A stretch of DNA of 64,000 nt from the NCBI GenBank assembly GCA_029961745.1, contig CP124680.1:434001-498000 (forward strand), written 5' to 3'. Made by a program: the position numbers and the translations under genes. The notes beneath the pieces were generated by a model that worked only from the letters and a program-made list of their open reading frames with translations, had not been told where the DNA came from and made no database searches. The DNA comes from Nocardioides sp. L-11A (GTDB lineage Bacteria > Actinomycetota > Actinomycetes > Propionibacteriales > Nocardioidaceae). This document shows positions 36,391-45,779 of the stretch, piece after piece (position 1 is the first letter of the stretch; each line of letters begins with the position of its first letter).

Positions 36391-39300
36391 ATGACCCTGC
36401 ACCTGCACCGCGCCGCGCGGACCGACCTCCTCGCCGACGAGCTCGGCGAGCTGCTGGCCGTGCCGCTCGCCGACCCGTTCGCCAGCGAGGTCGTCGTGGT
36501 GCCGGCGAAGGGCGTGGAGCGCTGGCTCACCCAGCGGCTCTCGCACCGCCTCGGCACCGGTCCGCGGGGCGGCGACGGTGTGTGCGCGGGCGTGCGCTTC
36601 CTGCAGCCCGCCTCGCTGGTCGGGCTGCTGCTCGGTCGCGATCGCGACGACGCCTGGCACCCCGACCGCCTCGTGTGGCCGCTGCTCGCGACCATCGACG
36701 ACTCCCTCGGCGAGCCCTGGTGCGCGACCCTCGCGACCCACCTCGGGCACGGTCTCGACGGCGAGGCGGGCGAGCTGCGCCGCAGCCGGCGCTGGTCGGT
36801 GGCGCGGCGGCTCGCAGAGCTGTTCGCGTCGTACGCCGTGCAGCGTCCCGCGCTGGTCCGCGACTGGCGTGCGGGGCGCGACACCGACGGCGCGGGCGAG
36901 CCGCTGGCGGCGGACCTCGCCTGGGAGGCCGAGCTGTGGCGGCGGCTGGTCGACCGGATGGCCGCGGCCGGCCATGCCGAGCCACCCGACGTCCGGCACG
37001 ACCGGGTCCGCGCGGCGCTGCGGTCCGGTGCGGTCGACGGTCTCGACCTGCCCGACCGGCTCTCCCTGTTCGGCCACACCCGGCTGCCGGAGACCGAGAT
37101 CGACCTGCTCGTCGCGCTGGCGGCGCACCGCGACGTCCACCTCTGGCTGGCCCAGCCGTCGGCGGCGCTCTGGGAGGCGGTGGCGACGGCGGGCGTCGAG
37201 GTGGGCCCGCGGGACCGGGCGCCCTCGGCCGAGCTCGCCCACCACCCGCTGCTCGCCTCACTGGGGCGCGACGCCCGCGAGCTGGCGACCGTGCTCGGCG
37301 CGCGGGTGCGCGCGGGGGAGGCGGCCGACGTCGGCGCGGTGCCGGACCCGGCCGCGCCCGACGACCTGCTCGGCTGGCTCCAGTCCGACCTGCGGGCCAA
37401 CGCGGTGCCCTCCGACGAGGTCCGGTCCGGCCGGGTGCTGCGGGCCGGCGACCGCTCGGTCGAGGTGCATGCGTGCCACGGTCCGGCCCGGCAGGTCGAG
37501 GTGCTGCGCGAGCTGCTCGTCGGGCTGCTCGAGGACGACCCGACCCTCGAGCCGCGCGACATCGTCGTCATGTGCCCCGACGTCGAGACCTATGCGCCGC
37601 TCATCTCGGCCGGCTTCGGACTGGGCGACCTGATCGGTGAGCCGGCCGGGGCAGCCGGACCGGGTGGCACGGGCAGCCCCGGCGGCACGGGGCTGCACCC
37701 CGCCCACCAGCTACGGGTCCGGCTCGCCGACCGCGCGACCAGCAGCACCAACCCGCTGCTCGCTGTCGCCGTGGTCCTCGTCGAGTTGGCCGGCGGTCGC
37801 GCGACCGCGTCCCAGGTCCTCGACCTGCTGGCGCGGCCGGTGTGCCGGCGACGGTTCGGGTTCACCGACGACGACCTCGCGCGGATGACCCGCTGGGTCG
37901 CCGAGGCCGGCATCCGCTGGGGCATCGACGCCACCCAGCGGGCGGCGTACGCCATGGACGGGTTCGAGCACAACACCTGGCGGGCCGGCCTCGACCGGCT
38001 CCTGCTCGGGGTCGCGATGAGCGACGACGAGCACCGCCACGTCGGGCGCGGGCTGCCCGTCGACGACATCGCCAGCGGCGAGATCGAGCTCGTCGGCCGG
38101 CTCAGCGAGGCGGTGGCCCGGCTCGGCGCCTGCCTGACCTCGCTCGACCGGGCGAGCGCCGCCGAGCAGTGGTTCGCGGCGCTCGCCGACGGCGTGCGCG
38201 ACCTGTGCGAGGTCGACGACGACGAGGCCTGGCAGCTGCCGCAGTTCGAGCGCGAGCTGGCCCGGGCCGGCGCCGGCGGCGACCCGAGCGACACCGGCGA
38301 CACGGGCGACACCGGCGTGCCGCTGCGGCTCGCCGACGTGCGGGCGCTGCTGCAGGGCCGGTTGGCCGGCCGCCCGACCCGGGGCAACTTCCGCACCGGC
38401 ATGCTGACGGTCAGCACGATGGTGCCGATGCGGTCCGTGCCGCACCGGGTCGTGTGCCTGGTCGGTCTCGACGACGGCGTCTTCCCGCGGTCCACGGGCA
38501 GCCATGGCGACGACGTCCTCGGCCGACGGCCCCGGGTGGGCGAGCGCGACCTGCGCGGCGAGGACCGGCAGCTGCTGCTCGACGCGATCCTCGCGGCGGG
38601 GGAGCGGCTCATGGTCACCTACACCGGAGCCGCCGAGCACACCGGGCAGGAGCGGCCGCCCGCCGTCCCTCTCGGCGAGCTGCTCGACGCGCTCGACCGC
38701 ACGACCGCGGCGCCGGTGCGCCCCCAGCTCCTGGTCCGCCATCCGCTGCAGGCGTTCGACCCCCGCAACCACCTCGCCGGCGCGCTCGTGGGTGCCGGCC
38801 CGTTCAGCTTCGACCGGGCCTCGCTCGCCGGAGCCCGTGCCTCGGTGCGCGAGCGGACGCCGGTGCCGGTCTTCCTCGACGGCCCGCTGCCTGCCCGCCC
38901 CGTGCAGGACGTCTCGCTCGCCGACCTCATCGACTTCGTGCTCCGTCCGGCCCGCTCCTTCCTCCGCGGGCGCCTCGACGTCGCCACCCCGTTCGAGCCG
39001 GGCGAGGTCGCCGACGCGATCCCCGTCGACCTCGACAACCTGGAGAAGTGGGGCATCGGCGACCGGCTGCTGCATGCGGTCCTCTCCTCCGACGACCCGG
39101 CCCGCACCGGCGAGGCGGTCATGCTGGCCGAGCAGCTGCGCGGCTCGCTGCCCCCGTTCGGGCTCGGCTACGGCACCCTCGCCGACGTCGTCCGCGACTG
39201 TCAGGCGCTGCTCCGGCAGAGCGCCCCCCTGCGGGCCGCGCCCGCCCGCAGCGTCGACGTCGACGTCGACCTCGGTGATGGGCGCCGGCTCACCGGCACC

Positions 39301-39828
39301 GTGCCGCGCGTCCACGGCAACCAGGTCGTCGACGTGACCTACTCCCGCCCCGGTCCCCGGCAGCGGCTCGCGGGCTGGCTCCAGGTCGTCGCCCTCAGCG
39401 CCAGCCATCCCGACGAGAACTGGACCAGCCACGCGGTCGCCCGCGCCAAGGGCGGTCCCCAGCGGGCGCTCGCCGGGCCGCTCGACCACCGGGCCGCCGC
39501 GTGGCTCGCCGCCGTCGTCGCCCTCTACGACGAGGGCGCCACCCACCCCCTTCCTCTCCCGTTGCGCACCGCCCACGCCTGGGCCGAGGCCCGTGCCAAG
39601 GAGCTGCGCGGCATGGACATCGACCCCGTCGACGCCGCGGCCGCGGCCTGGACCACCGACCCCTTCAACCCGTGGGGCATCACCGGTGAGGACGACGACC
39701 CGGCGCACCGCCGGGTCTGGGGGCCGGCGGCGCCGGTCTCCGTGCTGATCGACGCCGGCCTGCCGGCGTACGCCTGGACCCTGTGGGAGCCGCTCCTGGC
39801 CGGCGCCGAGAAGGTGGGCCCGCTATGA
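36391..39828 (+). CDS. recC: Exodeoxyribonuclease V gamma subunit (RecC)
   Basis: Chi-recognition and scaffold subunit of RecBCD, 1145 aa (E. coli 1122). It begins LHLHRAARTDLLADELGELL and has helicase-like relics such as VVVPAKGVERWLTQRLSHRLG, VEVHACHGPARQVEVLRELL and LVGLDDGVFPR. TAATCT at 36377-36382 ends 8 nt before the ATG. A 9-bp tandem repeat at 38290-38316 encodes a DTGDTGDTG linker. The stop overlaps recB. Confidence 0.93.
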   Translation: MTLHLHRAARTDLLADELGELLAVPLADPFASEVVVVPAKGVERWLTQRLSHRLGTGPRGGDGVCAGVRFLQPASLVGLLLGRDRDDAWHPDRLVWPLLATIDDSLGEPWCATLATHLGHGLDGEAGELRRSRRWSVARRLAELFASYAVQRPALVRDWRAGRDTDGAGEPLAADLAWEAELWRRLVDRMAAAGHAEPPDVRHDRVRAALRSGAVDGLDLPDRLSLFGHTRLPETEIDLLVALAAHRDVHLWLAQPSAALWEAVATAGVEVGPRDRAPSAELAHHPLLASLGRDARELATVLGARVRAGEAADVGAVPDPAAPDDLLGWLQSDLRANAVPSDEVRSGRVLRAGDRSVEVHACHGPARQVEVLRELLVGLLEDDPTLEPRDIVVMCPDVETYAPLISAGFGLGDLIGEPAGAAGPGGTGSPGGTGLHPAHQLRVRLADRATSSTNPLLAVAVVLVELAGGRATASQVLDLLARPVCRRRFGFTDDDLARMTRWVAEAGIRWGIDATQRAAYAMDGFEHNTWRAGLDRLLLGVAMSDDEHRHVGRGLPVDDIASGEIELVGRLSEAVARLGACLTSLDRASAAEQWFAALADGVRDLCEVDDDEAWQLPQFERELARAGAGGDPSDTGDTGDTGVPLRLADVRALLQGRLAGRPTRGNFRTGMLTVSTMVPMRSVPHRVVCLVGLDDGVFPRSTGSHGDDVLGRRPRVGERDLRGEDRQLLLDAILAAGERLMVTYTGAAEHTGQERPPAVPLGELLDALDRTTAAPVRPQLLVRHPLQAFDPRNHLAGALVGAGPFSFDRASLAGARASVRERTPVPVFLDGPLPARPVQDVSLADLIDFVLRPARSFLRGRLDVATPFEPGEVADAIPVDLDNLEKWGIGDRLLHAVLSSDDPARTGEAVMLAEQLRGSLPPFGLGYGTLADVVRDCQALLRQSAPLRAAPARSVDVDVDLGDGRRLTGTVPRVHGNQVVDVTYSRPGPRQRLAGWLQVVALSASHPDENWTSHAVARAKGGPQRALAGPLDHRAAAWLAAVVALYDEGATHPLPLPLRTAHAWAEARAKELRGMDIDPVDAAAAAWTTDPFNPWGITGEDDDPAHRRVWGPAAPVSVLIDAGLPAYAWTLWEPLLAGAEKVGPL

Positions 39829-42800
39829 GCGCTCCAGGACGCCCCGCCCCGACGCCGATGGCTCCGTTCGACATCCGCGGACCGCTGCCGACCGGGACCA
39901 CCCTCCTCGAGGCCAGCGCCGGCACCGGCAAGACCTGGACCATCGGCGCCCTGGTGACCCGGTACGTCGCCGAGGAGGGGGTCCCGCTCGAGCAGCTCCT
40001 CGTCGTCACCTTCGGCCGGGCGGCCAGCCAGGAGCTGCGCGAGCAGGTCCGCCACCAGCTGGTCGAGGCCGAGCGCGCGCTGAGCCCGGAGCCCGCCGAT
40101 GTCCCCGCCGAGCCGACCGAGGTGATCGCGCAGCTCCTCGACTGCCCGCCCGAGCAGCGGCTCCTGCGGCACCGCCGGGTCACCCAGGCGCTGGCCGACT
40201 TCGACGCCGCGACCATCGCCACGATCCACCAGTTCTGCTCGCTGGTGCTCGACTCGCTCGGCGTCGCCGGCGACACCGACGCCCGGGCCCGGCTCGTCGA
40301 GGATCTCGACGACCTGCTGGTCGAGGTCGTCGACGACCTCTACCTCCGGGCCTTCGCCCAACTGCCCGACGGCACCGGCCCCGCCTTCTCGCACACCGAG
40401 GCCCTCGCCATCGCGCGCACCGTGGTCGGTGACCCGCAGGCCGAGCTGGAGCCCGCCGACCTGCCGCGCGACGACCCGGCCGGGCGCAAGGTCGCCTTCG
40501 CCACGGCGGTCCGCGCCGAGCTCGACCGGCGCAAGCGCCGCCTCGGCGTGCTCTCCTACGACGACCTGCTGCGCCAGCTCGCCGACGCGCTGGAACCGGC
40601 CGACTCACCGGCCCGGGCGCGGATGCGGGCCCGCTGGCGGATCGTGCTGGTCGACGAGTTCCAAGACACCGACCCGGTGCAGTGGACCGTCTTCGACCGC
40701 GCCTTCTCCGGCCACGCGACGATGGTGCTCATCGGTGACCCGAAGCAGGCGATCTACGCCTTCCGCGGCGGCGACGTGTCGACGTACCTCACCGCGGCCG
40801 AGACCGCCACCACCCGCCAGACCCTGGCCGTCAACCGGCGCAGCGACGCGGAACTCCTCGCCGGCCTCGGCCACCTGCTCGGCGGCGCCGAGCTGGGCGA
40901 CCCGCGGATCGTCGTCCACGACGTGCAGGCCCACCACTCGGGCTCCCGGCTGGCCGGAGCGCCCCGCCCGGCGCCGTTCCGGCTGCGGGTGGTGCGTCGG
41001 GAGACCTTCGGCAAGCGCGGCACCACCGCGCTGCCGGTCGCGAAGGTCCGTCCCCACATCGCCCGCGACCTCGCCCACGACGTCCGCGCGCTCCTCGCCG
41101 GCGACGCCACCTTCGAGGGCCGGCCGCTGCGCCCCAACGACATCGCGGTGATCTGCTACCGCCACGCCGACCTGGCCGCCGCTCGCGCCGCGCTGCAGGA
41201 GGTCGGCGTCGCCGCCGTGATCGCCGGCGGCGGCAGCGTGTTCGCCACCCCGGCCGCCGTCGAGTGGCTGTCCCTCCTCGAGGCGCTCGAGCAGCCGCAC
41301 CGCACCGCCCGGGTGCGCGCCGCGGCGCTGACCTGCTTCCTCGGATACGACGCCGCGGCCCTCGACGCCGGCGGCGACGAGCTGAGTGACGACCTGGGCG
41401 ACCGGCTACGGTCGTGGTCCGAGGCGCTGGGCCGGCGCGGTGTCGCCGCCGTCGTCGAGGCCGCCACGTCCGGGGGTCTGCCGGCGCGGCTGCTCGGCCA
41501 GGTCGGCGGCGAGCGCACGCTGACCGACATCCGTCATATCGGCGAGGTGCTCCACGAGGCCGCGCTGCGCGAGCAGATGGGAGCGGTCGCGCTCCTGGCC
41601 TGGCTGCGCCAGCAGGTCCTCGAGGCGCGTGAGGGCCGGGGCGCCGAGCGCACCCGCCGCCTCGACTCCGACGCCGCGGCCGTGCAGTTGGTCACCATCC
41701 ACGCCAGCAAGGGCCTGCAGTATCCCGTCGTCTACCTGCCGTCCCTCGCCGACCGCTGGGTCGGCAAGCCCGACCGGCCGCTGTTCCACGACGCCGCCGG
41801 CCGGCGCTGCCTCGACGTCGGCGGCTCCGGCCCCGACTGGTCCGACCACTGCCGGCGGTGGGCCGAGGAGGAGAACGGCGAATGGCTGCGGCTGCTCTAC
41901 GTCGCCCTCACCCGCGCCCAGAGCCAGGTCGTGGCCTGGTGGGCCCCGACCCGCAACGCCGAGGCCTCGCCGCTGCACCGGCTGCTCCTGCGCCAGCCCG
42001 CCACCGACGGCGCGGGGCTGCGCGCCGACGTCCCCGTCACCCCGCCGGTGCCCGACGAGGACGCCGCCACCGCATTGTTCGCCGCGTGGCGCGACCGAGG
42101 CGCGTTCGTGCCCGAGGTCGCCGAGCCCGCGGCCGCACCGCCCGCCCCGGCGCCCGCTCCACCGGCCGCGCTCGCCGCCCGCGACTTCACCCGCGCCGTC
42201 GACACCGGCTGGCGGCGCACGTCCTACTCCGCCCTGAGCAATGTCGACCTCGGCACCCCGCTCGCCGTCGGCAGCGAGCCCGAGGTGGAGCCGAAGGACG
42301 ACGAGAAGGAGATCGCGCTGGTCGAGGCCGGGGCCGACGACCCCGCCCTCGCCGTCCCCTCGCCGATGGCCGGCCTGCCGGTGGGCGCCACCTTCGGCTC
42401 GCTGGTGCACGCCGTGCTGGAGCACACCGATCCCGGGGCCCCCGACCTGCGCACCGAGCTGCTCGGGCACATCGCCGAGCAGCTGACCTGGTGGCCGGTG
42501 CCCCTCGACGCCGAGGAGCTCGCCGATGCCCTCGTCGCCGTGCTCGACACCCCGCTCGGCCCCTTGATGGACGACACGACGCTGCGTCGGGTCGGCACCG
42601 CCGACCGCCTGTGCGAGCTCGACTTCGAGCTGCCGCTCGTCGGGGGCGACCACCCGGAGCGCCGGGCCGGCGCGCCCGCCGGTGATGTCCTGCTCGGCGA
42701 CATCGCCGGCCTGTTGCGCACCCACCTGCCCGAGGACGACCCGGTCCGGGCGTACGCCGACGCGCTCGCCAACCCGCTGCTCGGCGACCAGGTGCTGCGG

Positions 42801-43223
42801 GGCTATCTCACCGGGTCGATCGACGTCGTGCTCCGGCTCCGCTCCGGCGACGGCGGCGACCCGCGGTATGTCGTCATCGACTACAAGACCAACTGGCTCG
42901 GTCCGACCGACGCGCCGCTCACCGCGGGTGCCTACCGGCCGACCGCCCTCGACGACGCGATGGGGCACTCCGACTACCCGCTCCAGGCCCTCCTGTACGC
43001 CGTCGTGCTGCACCGCTTCCTGCGCTGGCGGCAGCCGGGCTACGATCCGGCCCGCCACTTCGGCGGCGTCGCGTACCTCTACCTGCGCGGCATGTGCGGC
43101 CCCGAGACGCCGCGGGTCGACGGGGCGCCGTGCGGGATCTTCACCTGGGAGCCGCCCGTGGCGCTGGTCGTCGCGCTGTCCGACCTGCTCGACGGAGCCG
43201 GCCCGGCCGGAGGGACCCGATGA
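39825..43223 (+). CDS. recB: Exodeoxyribonuclease V beta subunit (RecB)
   Basis: Helicase-nuclease subunit, 1132 aa. UvrD-type motor: Walker A LEASAGTGKTWTIGAL near residue 30, motif II VDEFQDTDPVQW, then HASKGLQYPVVYLP; the C-terminal nuclease has VIDYKTNWLG with the catalytic Asp/Lys. Processes double-strand ends for recombination. ATG at 39825 overlaps the recC stop; the further upstream in-frame ATG falls within recC. Confidence 0.95.
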   Translation: MSAPGRPAPTPMAPFDIRGPLPTGTTLLEASAGTGKTWTIGALVTRYVAEEGVPLEQLLVVTFGRAASQELREQVRHQLVEAERALSPEPADVPAEPTEVIAQLLDCPPEQRLLRHRRVTQALADFDAATIATIHQFCSLVLDSLGVAGDTDARARLVEDLDDLLVEVVDDLYLRAFAQLPDGTGPAFSHTEALAIARTVVGDPQAELEPADLPRDDPAGRKVAFATAVRAELDRRKRRLGVLSYDDLLRQLADALEPADSPARARMRARWRIVLVDEFQDTDPVQWTVFDRAFSGHATMVLIGDPKQAIYAFRGGDVSTYLTAAETATTRQTLAVNRRSDAELLAGLGHLLGGAELGDPRIVVHDVQAHHSGSRLAGAPRPAPFRLRVVRRETFGKRGTTALPVAKVRPHIARDLAHDVRALLAGDATFEGRPLRPNDIAVICYRHADLAAARAALQEVGVAAVIAGGGSVFATPAAVEWLSLLEALEQPHRTARVRAAALTCFLGYDAAALDAGGDELSDDLGDRLRSWSEALGRRGVAAVVEAATSGGLPARLLGQVGGERTLTDIRHIGEVLHEAALREQMGAVALLAWLRQQVLEAREGRGAERTRRLDSDAAAVQLVTIHASKGLQYPVVYLPSLADRWVGKPDRPLFHDAAGRRCLDVGGSGPDWSDHCRRWAEEENGEWLRLLYVALTRAQSQVVAWWAPTRNAEASPLHRLLLRQPATDGAGLRADVPVTPPVPDEDAATALFAAWRDRGAFVPEVAEPAAAPPAPAPAPPAALAARDFTRAVDTGWRRTSYSALSNVDLGTPLAVGSEPEVEPKDDEKEIALVEAGADDPALAVPSPMAGLPVGATFGSLVHAVLEHTDPGAPDLRTELLGHIAEQLTWWPVPLDAEELADALVAVLDTPLGPLMDDTTLRRVGTADRLCELDFELPLVGGDHPERRAGAPAGDVLLGDIAGLLRTHLPEDDPVRAYADALANPLLGDQVLRGYLTGSIDVVLRLRSGDGGDPRYVVIDYKTNWLGPTDAPLTAGAYRPTALDDAMGHSDYPLQALLYAVVLHRFLRWRQPGYDPARHFGGVAYLYLRGMCGPETPRVDGAPCGIFTWEPPVALVVALSDLLDGAGPAGGTR

Positions 43224-45040
43224 CCGAGCTGTTCGAGCCCACCTCCCACCACGATCCCCGCCTGGCCCGCGGTGCCCGGGGCCTGCTCGGTTCCTTCAAC
43301 GCCGCGGGCGTGGTCGACGCCGCCGACGTGCGGGTGGCCGAGCGGGTCGCCGCCCTGGCCGGCGAGCACGACGACCGGGTGCTGCTCGCCGCGGCCCTCG
43401 CCGTCCGCTCCGTGCGGGGTGGATCGGTCGGCCTCGACCTCGCCGCGCTGCCCGATCCGGCGGACCTGCCCGACCTGCCCGACCTGCCCGACCTCGCCTG
43501 GCCGGACCGTGCGGACTGGACGGCCGCGATCGAGGCGTCCGCGCTGGTCGCCGCCGAGGTGCTCCACGTCGAGCACGACCTGGTCTACCTCGACCGCTAC
43601 CACCGGCTCGAGCGGCAGGTCGCCACCGATCTCGCCGCCCGGCTCGGCCGGCGCGCGACCCCGGCCGTCGACGAGGGCGTGCTGGCCGCGACGCTGCAGC
43701 GGGTCAGCGGCGGGCACCTCAGTCGCGAGCAGGCCGCGGCGGTCGAGCATGCCGCCCGGCACCGCACGACGGTCCTCACCGGTGGCCCGGGCACGGGCAA
43801 GACCACCACCGTCGCGCGGCTGGTGCTGGCGTTGGCCGACCAGTTCGCGGTCGCCCACGACCGGCGGATGTCGATCGCGCTGGCCGCCCCGACCGGCAAG
43901 GCGGCGACCCGGCTGCAGGAGGCGGTGACGGCCGAGCTCGGCGCGCTGGGTGCGCTCGGCGACGGCGAGCACCAGGTCGCGCCCCCCGAGGCGATGACGC
44001 TCCACCGGCTGCTCGGCTGGCGCCCCGACAACGCGACCCGGTTCCGCCACGACCGCGGCAACCGGCTCAAGTACGACCTGGTCGTCGTCGACGAGGCGTC
44101 CATGGTCGACCTGACGATGATGGCCCGACTGTTGGAGGCGGTCCGGACCGACAGTCGGCTGGTGCTCGTCGGCGACCCGCGCCAGCTCACCTCCGTCGGC
44201 GCCGGCGCAGTGCTCTCCGACCTGGTCGCCGGGTTCGCGGCGCATCCCGACTCCCCGGTGGTCGCCCTGACCGAGAACCACCGCTCCACCGAGGAGATCA
44301 AGGAGCTCGCCGCGGCCCTGCGCGACGACTCGCCGGACCTCGACGAGACGGCCGACCGGGTGCTCGAGGTGCTCCGGGCCGGCACCGGCGAGGTCGTCTG
44401 GGTCGAGACCGACGACCCGGTCACGGCCCTGCAGGACGAGTGCACCGCGGCGGCGCTGCGCGTGCGCGAGGCCGCGCTCGGGGCCGGTGCCGAAGCCGCC
44501 CTCGCCGAGATCGAGGGCTTCCGGTTGCTGTGTGCCCACCGCGACGGCCCCTACGGCGTGCGGGTCTGGAACCGGCATGTCGAGCAGTGGCTCGCCGCCG
44601 AGCTCGGAGCCCCCCTCGGCTCGGCCTGGTACGCCGGCCGCCCGCTCCTGGTCACCAGCAACGACTACGCCCTCGACGTCTACAACGGCGAGACCGGCGT
44701 CGTCGTCACCGACCCCGCGGGCCGCCCCCGCGCCTGGATCGCCGGTGCCGGCGCTCCTCGCCCCTTCGCCCCGGGCCGGCTGGGCGCGATCGAGACCATG
44801 CATGCGATGACCATCCACAAGAGCCAGGGCAGCCAGGCCACCCGGATCGCGGTCCTGCTGCCCGAGGAGGGCTCGCGCCTGCTGAGCCGCGAGCTGTTCT
44901 ACACCGCCGTCACCCGCGCCCGGGCGAGCCTGCTCGTGGTCGGCTCGGAGGCCGCCGTCCGCGCCGCGGTGACGACGACCGCCCAGCGCGCCACCGGGCT
45001 GCGGCATCGCCTCACGGACGTCCCCGAGGTCGCCGGATAG
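43220..45040 (+). CDS. recD: Exodeoxyribonuclease V alpha subunit (RecD)
   Basis: 5'-3' helicase of RecBCD, 606 aa. Walker A LTGGPGTGKTTTVARL, motif II VVDEASMVDL, GDPRQLTSVGAGAVL and the C-terminal HKSQGSQ helicase block. ATG at 43220 overlaps the recB stop. A run of four 9-bp units at 43463-43498 encodes DLPDLPDLPDLA in the N-terminal part. Completes the recC-recB-recD order typical of this operon; a short stem (ACTCG/CGAGT) follows at about 45045. Confidence 0.95.
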   Translation: MTELFEPTSHHDPRLARGARGLLGSFNAAGVVDAADVRVAERVAALAGEHDDRVLLAAALAVRSVRGGSVGLDLAALPDPADLPDLPDLPDLAWPDRADWTAAIEASALVAAEVLHVEHDLVYLDRYHRLERQVATDLAARLGRRATPAVDEGVLAATLQRVSGGHLSREQAAAVEHAARHRTTVLTGGPGTGKTTTVARLVLALADQFAVAHDRRMSIALAAPTGKAATRLQEAVTAELGALGALGDGEHQVAPPEAMTLHRLLGWRPDNATRFRHDRGNRLKYDLVVVDEASMVDLTMMARLLEAVRTDSRLVLVGDPRQLTSVGAGAVLSDLVAGFAAHPDSPVVALTENHRSTEEIKELAAALRDDSPDLDETADRVLEVLRAGTGEVVWVETDDPVTALQDECTAAALRVREAALGAGAEAALAEIEGFRLLCAHRDGPYGVRVWNRHVEQWLAAELGAPLGSAWYAGRPLLVTSNDYALDVYNGETGVVVTDPAGRPRAWIAGAGAPRPFAPGRLGAIETMHAMTIHKSQGSQATRIAVLLPEEGSRLLSRELFYTAVTRARASLLVVGSEAAVRAAVTTTAQRATGLRHRLTDVPEVAG

Positions 45041-45133
45041 CCCCACTCGTTCGTCGAGTAGCCCGGACTGCTGCCGCGCCCAACCGGTGGGCTCGCCATC
45101 TCCCCGAAACACGACCGGGTTAGTGTCGAGACC

Positions 45134-45742
45134 ATGCCGTACCTGTTGCGCGTGCTGCTGCCCGACGTCCCCGGTTCGCTGGGTCGGGTCGCGACGGCCA
45201 TCGGTATGGCGGGCGGTGACATCGAGGCCATCGAGATCGTCGAGAAGCGCGACGACGGCACCGCGGTCGACGACGTCCTGCTCGAGCTGGAGCAGGGGAT
45301 GATGCCCGACTCGGTGGTCTCCGCGTGCAATGCGCTCGACGGCGTCGAGGTGCTCTTCGTCAGTCGCTACCCCGCGGGCGGCAACCTGATGATGGACCTC
45401 GAGGCCGTCGAGGAGCTGACCGCGTCCTCCGACAACGCCTTCGACAAGCTGATCGACCTGCTGCCCGCGACCTTCCGGGTCGACTGGGCGATGCGGGTGC
45501 ACCGCGCGAAAGGCGTCGTCTACGGCACCAGCGCGGCGCCCGACGACTTCGAGTTCGTGGAGATCGAGGCTCCGACCCGACTCGAGGTCCCCGAGGACGA
45601 GATCACCCTCTTCGCGGCGGCCCGGCTCGACGGCAACGAGATCGTCGTGATCGGGCGGCGCGGCGGCCCGGAGTACGCCGACTCCGAGATCCTGCGCCTC
45701 GGGCACCTCTGCGGCCTCGCCGTCACCATCGCCACGTCCTGA
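45134..45742 (+). CDS. ACT-domain protein
   Basis: A 202-aa soluble protein whose first ~75 residues form an ACT fold (YLLRVLLPDVPGSLGRVATAIGMAGGDIEAIEIVEK), a domain that usually binds amino acids for allosteric control. The remainder, with MDLEAVEELTASSDNAFDKLIDLLPATFRVDW, resembles amino-acid-binding ACT proteins of actinobacteria of unknown role. TAGTGT ends 7 nt before the ATG. Confidence 0.8.
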   Translation: MPYLLRVLLPDVPGSLGRVATAIGMAGGDIEAIEIVEKRDDGTAVDDVLLELEQGMMPDSVVSACNALDGVEVLFVSRYPAGGNLMMDLEAVEELTASSDNAFDKLIDLLPATFRVDWAMRVHRAKGVVYGTSAAPDDFEFVEIEAPTRLEVPEDEITLFAAARLDGNEIVVIGRRGGPEYADSEILRLGHLCGLAVTIATS

Positions 45743-45779
45743 CACCGGCCCGCGCCCGCGCAGGACTATCGTCCCGCCC

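Noticed and set aside
43463..43498. CRISPR-like repeats
   Set aside because: Units are 9 bases, contiguous and in frame; no spacers. No CRISPR array was found anywhere.
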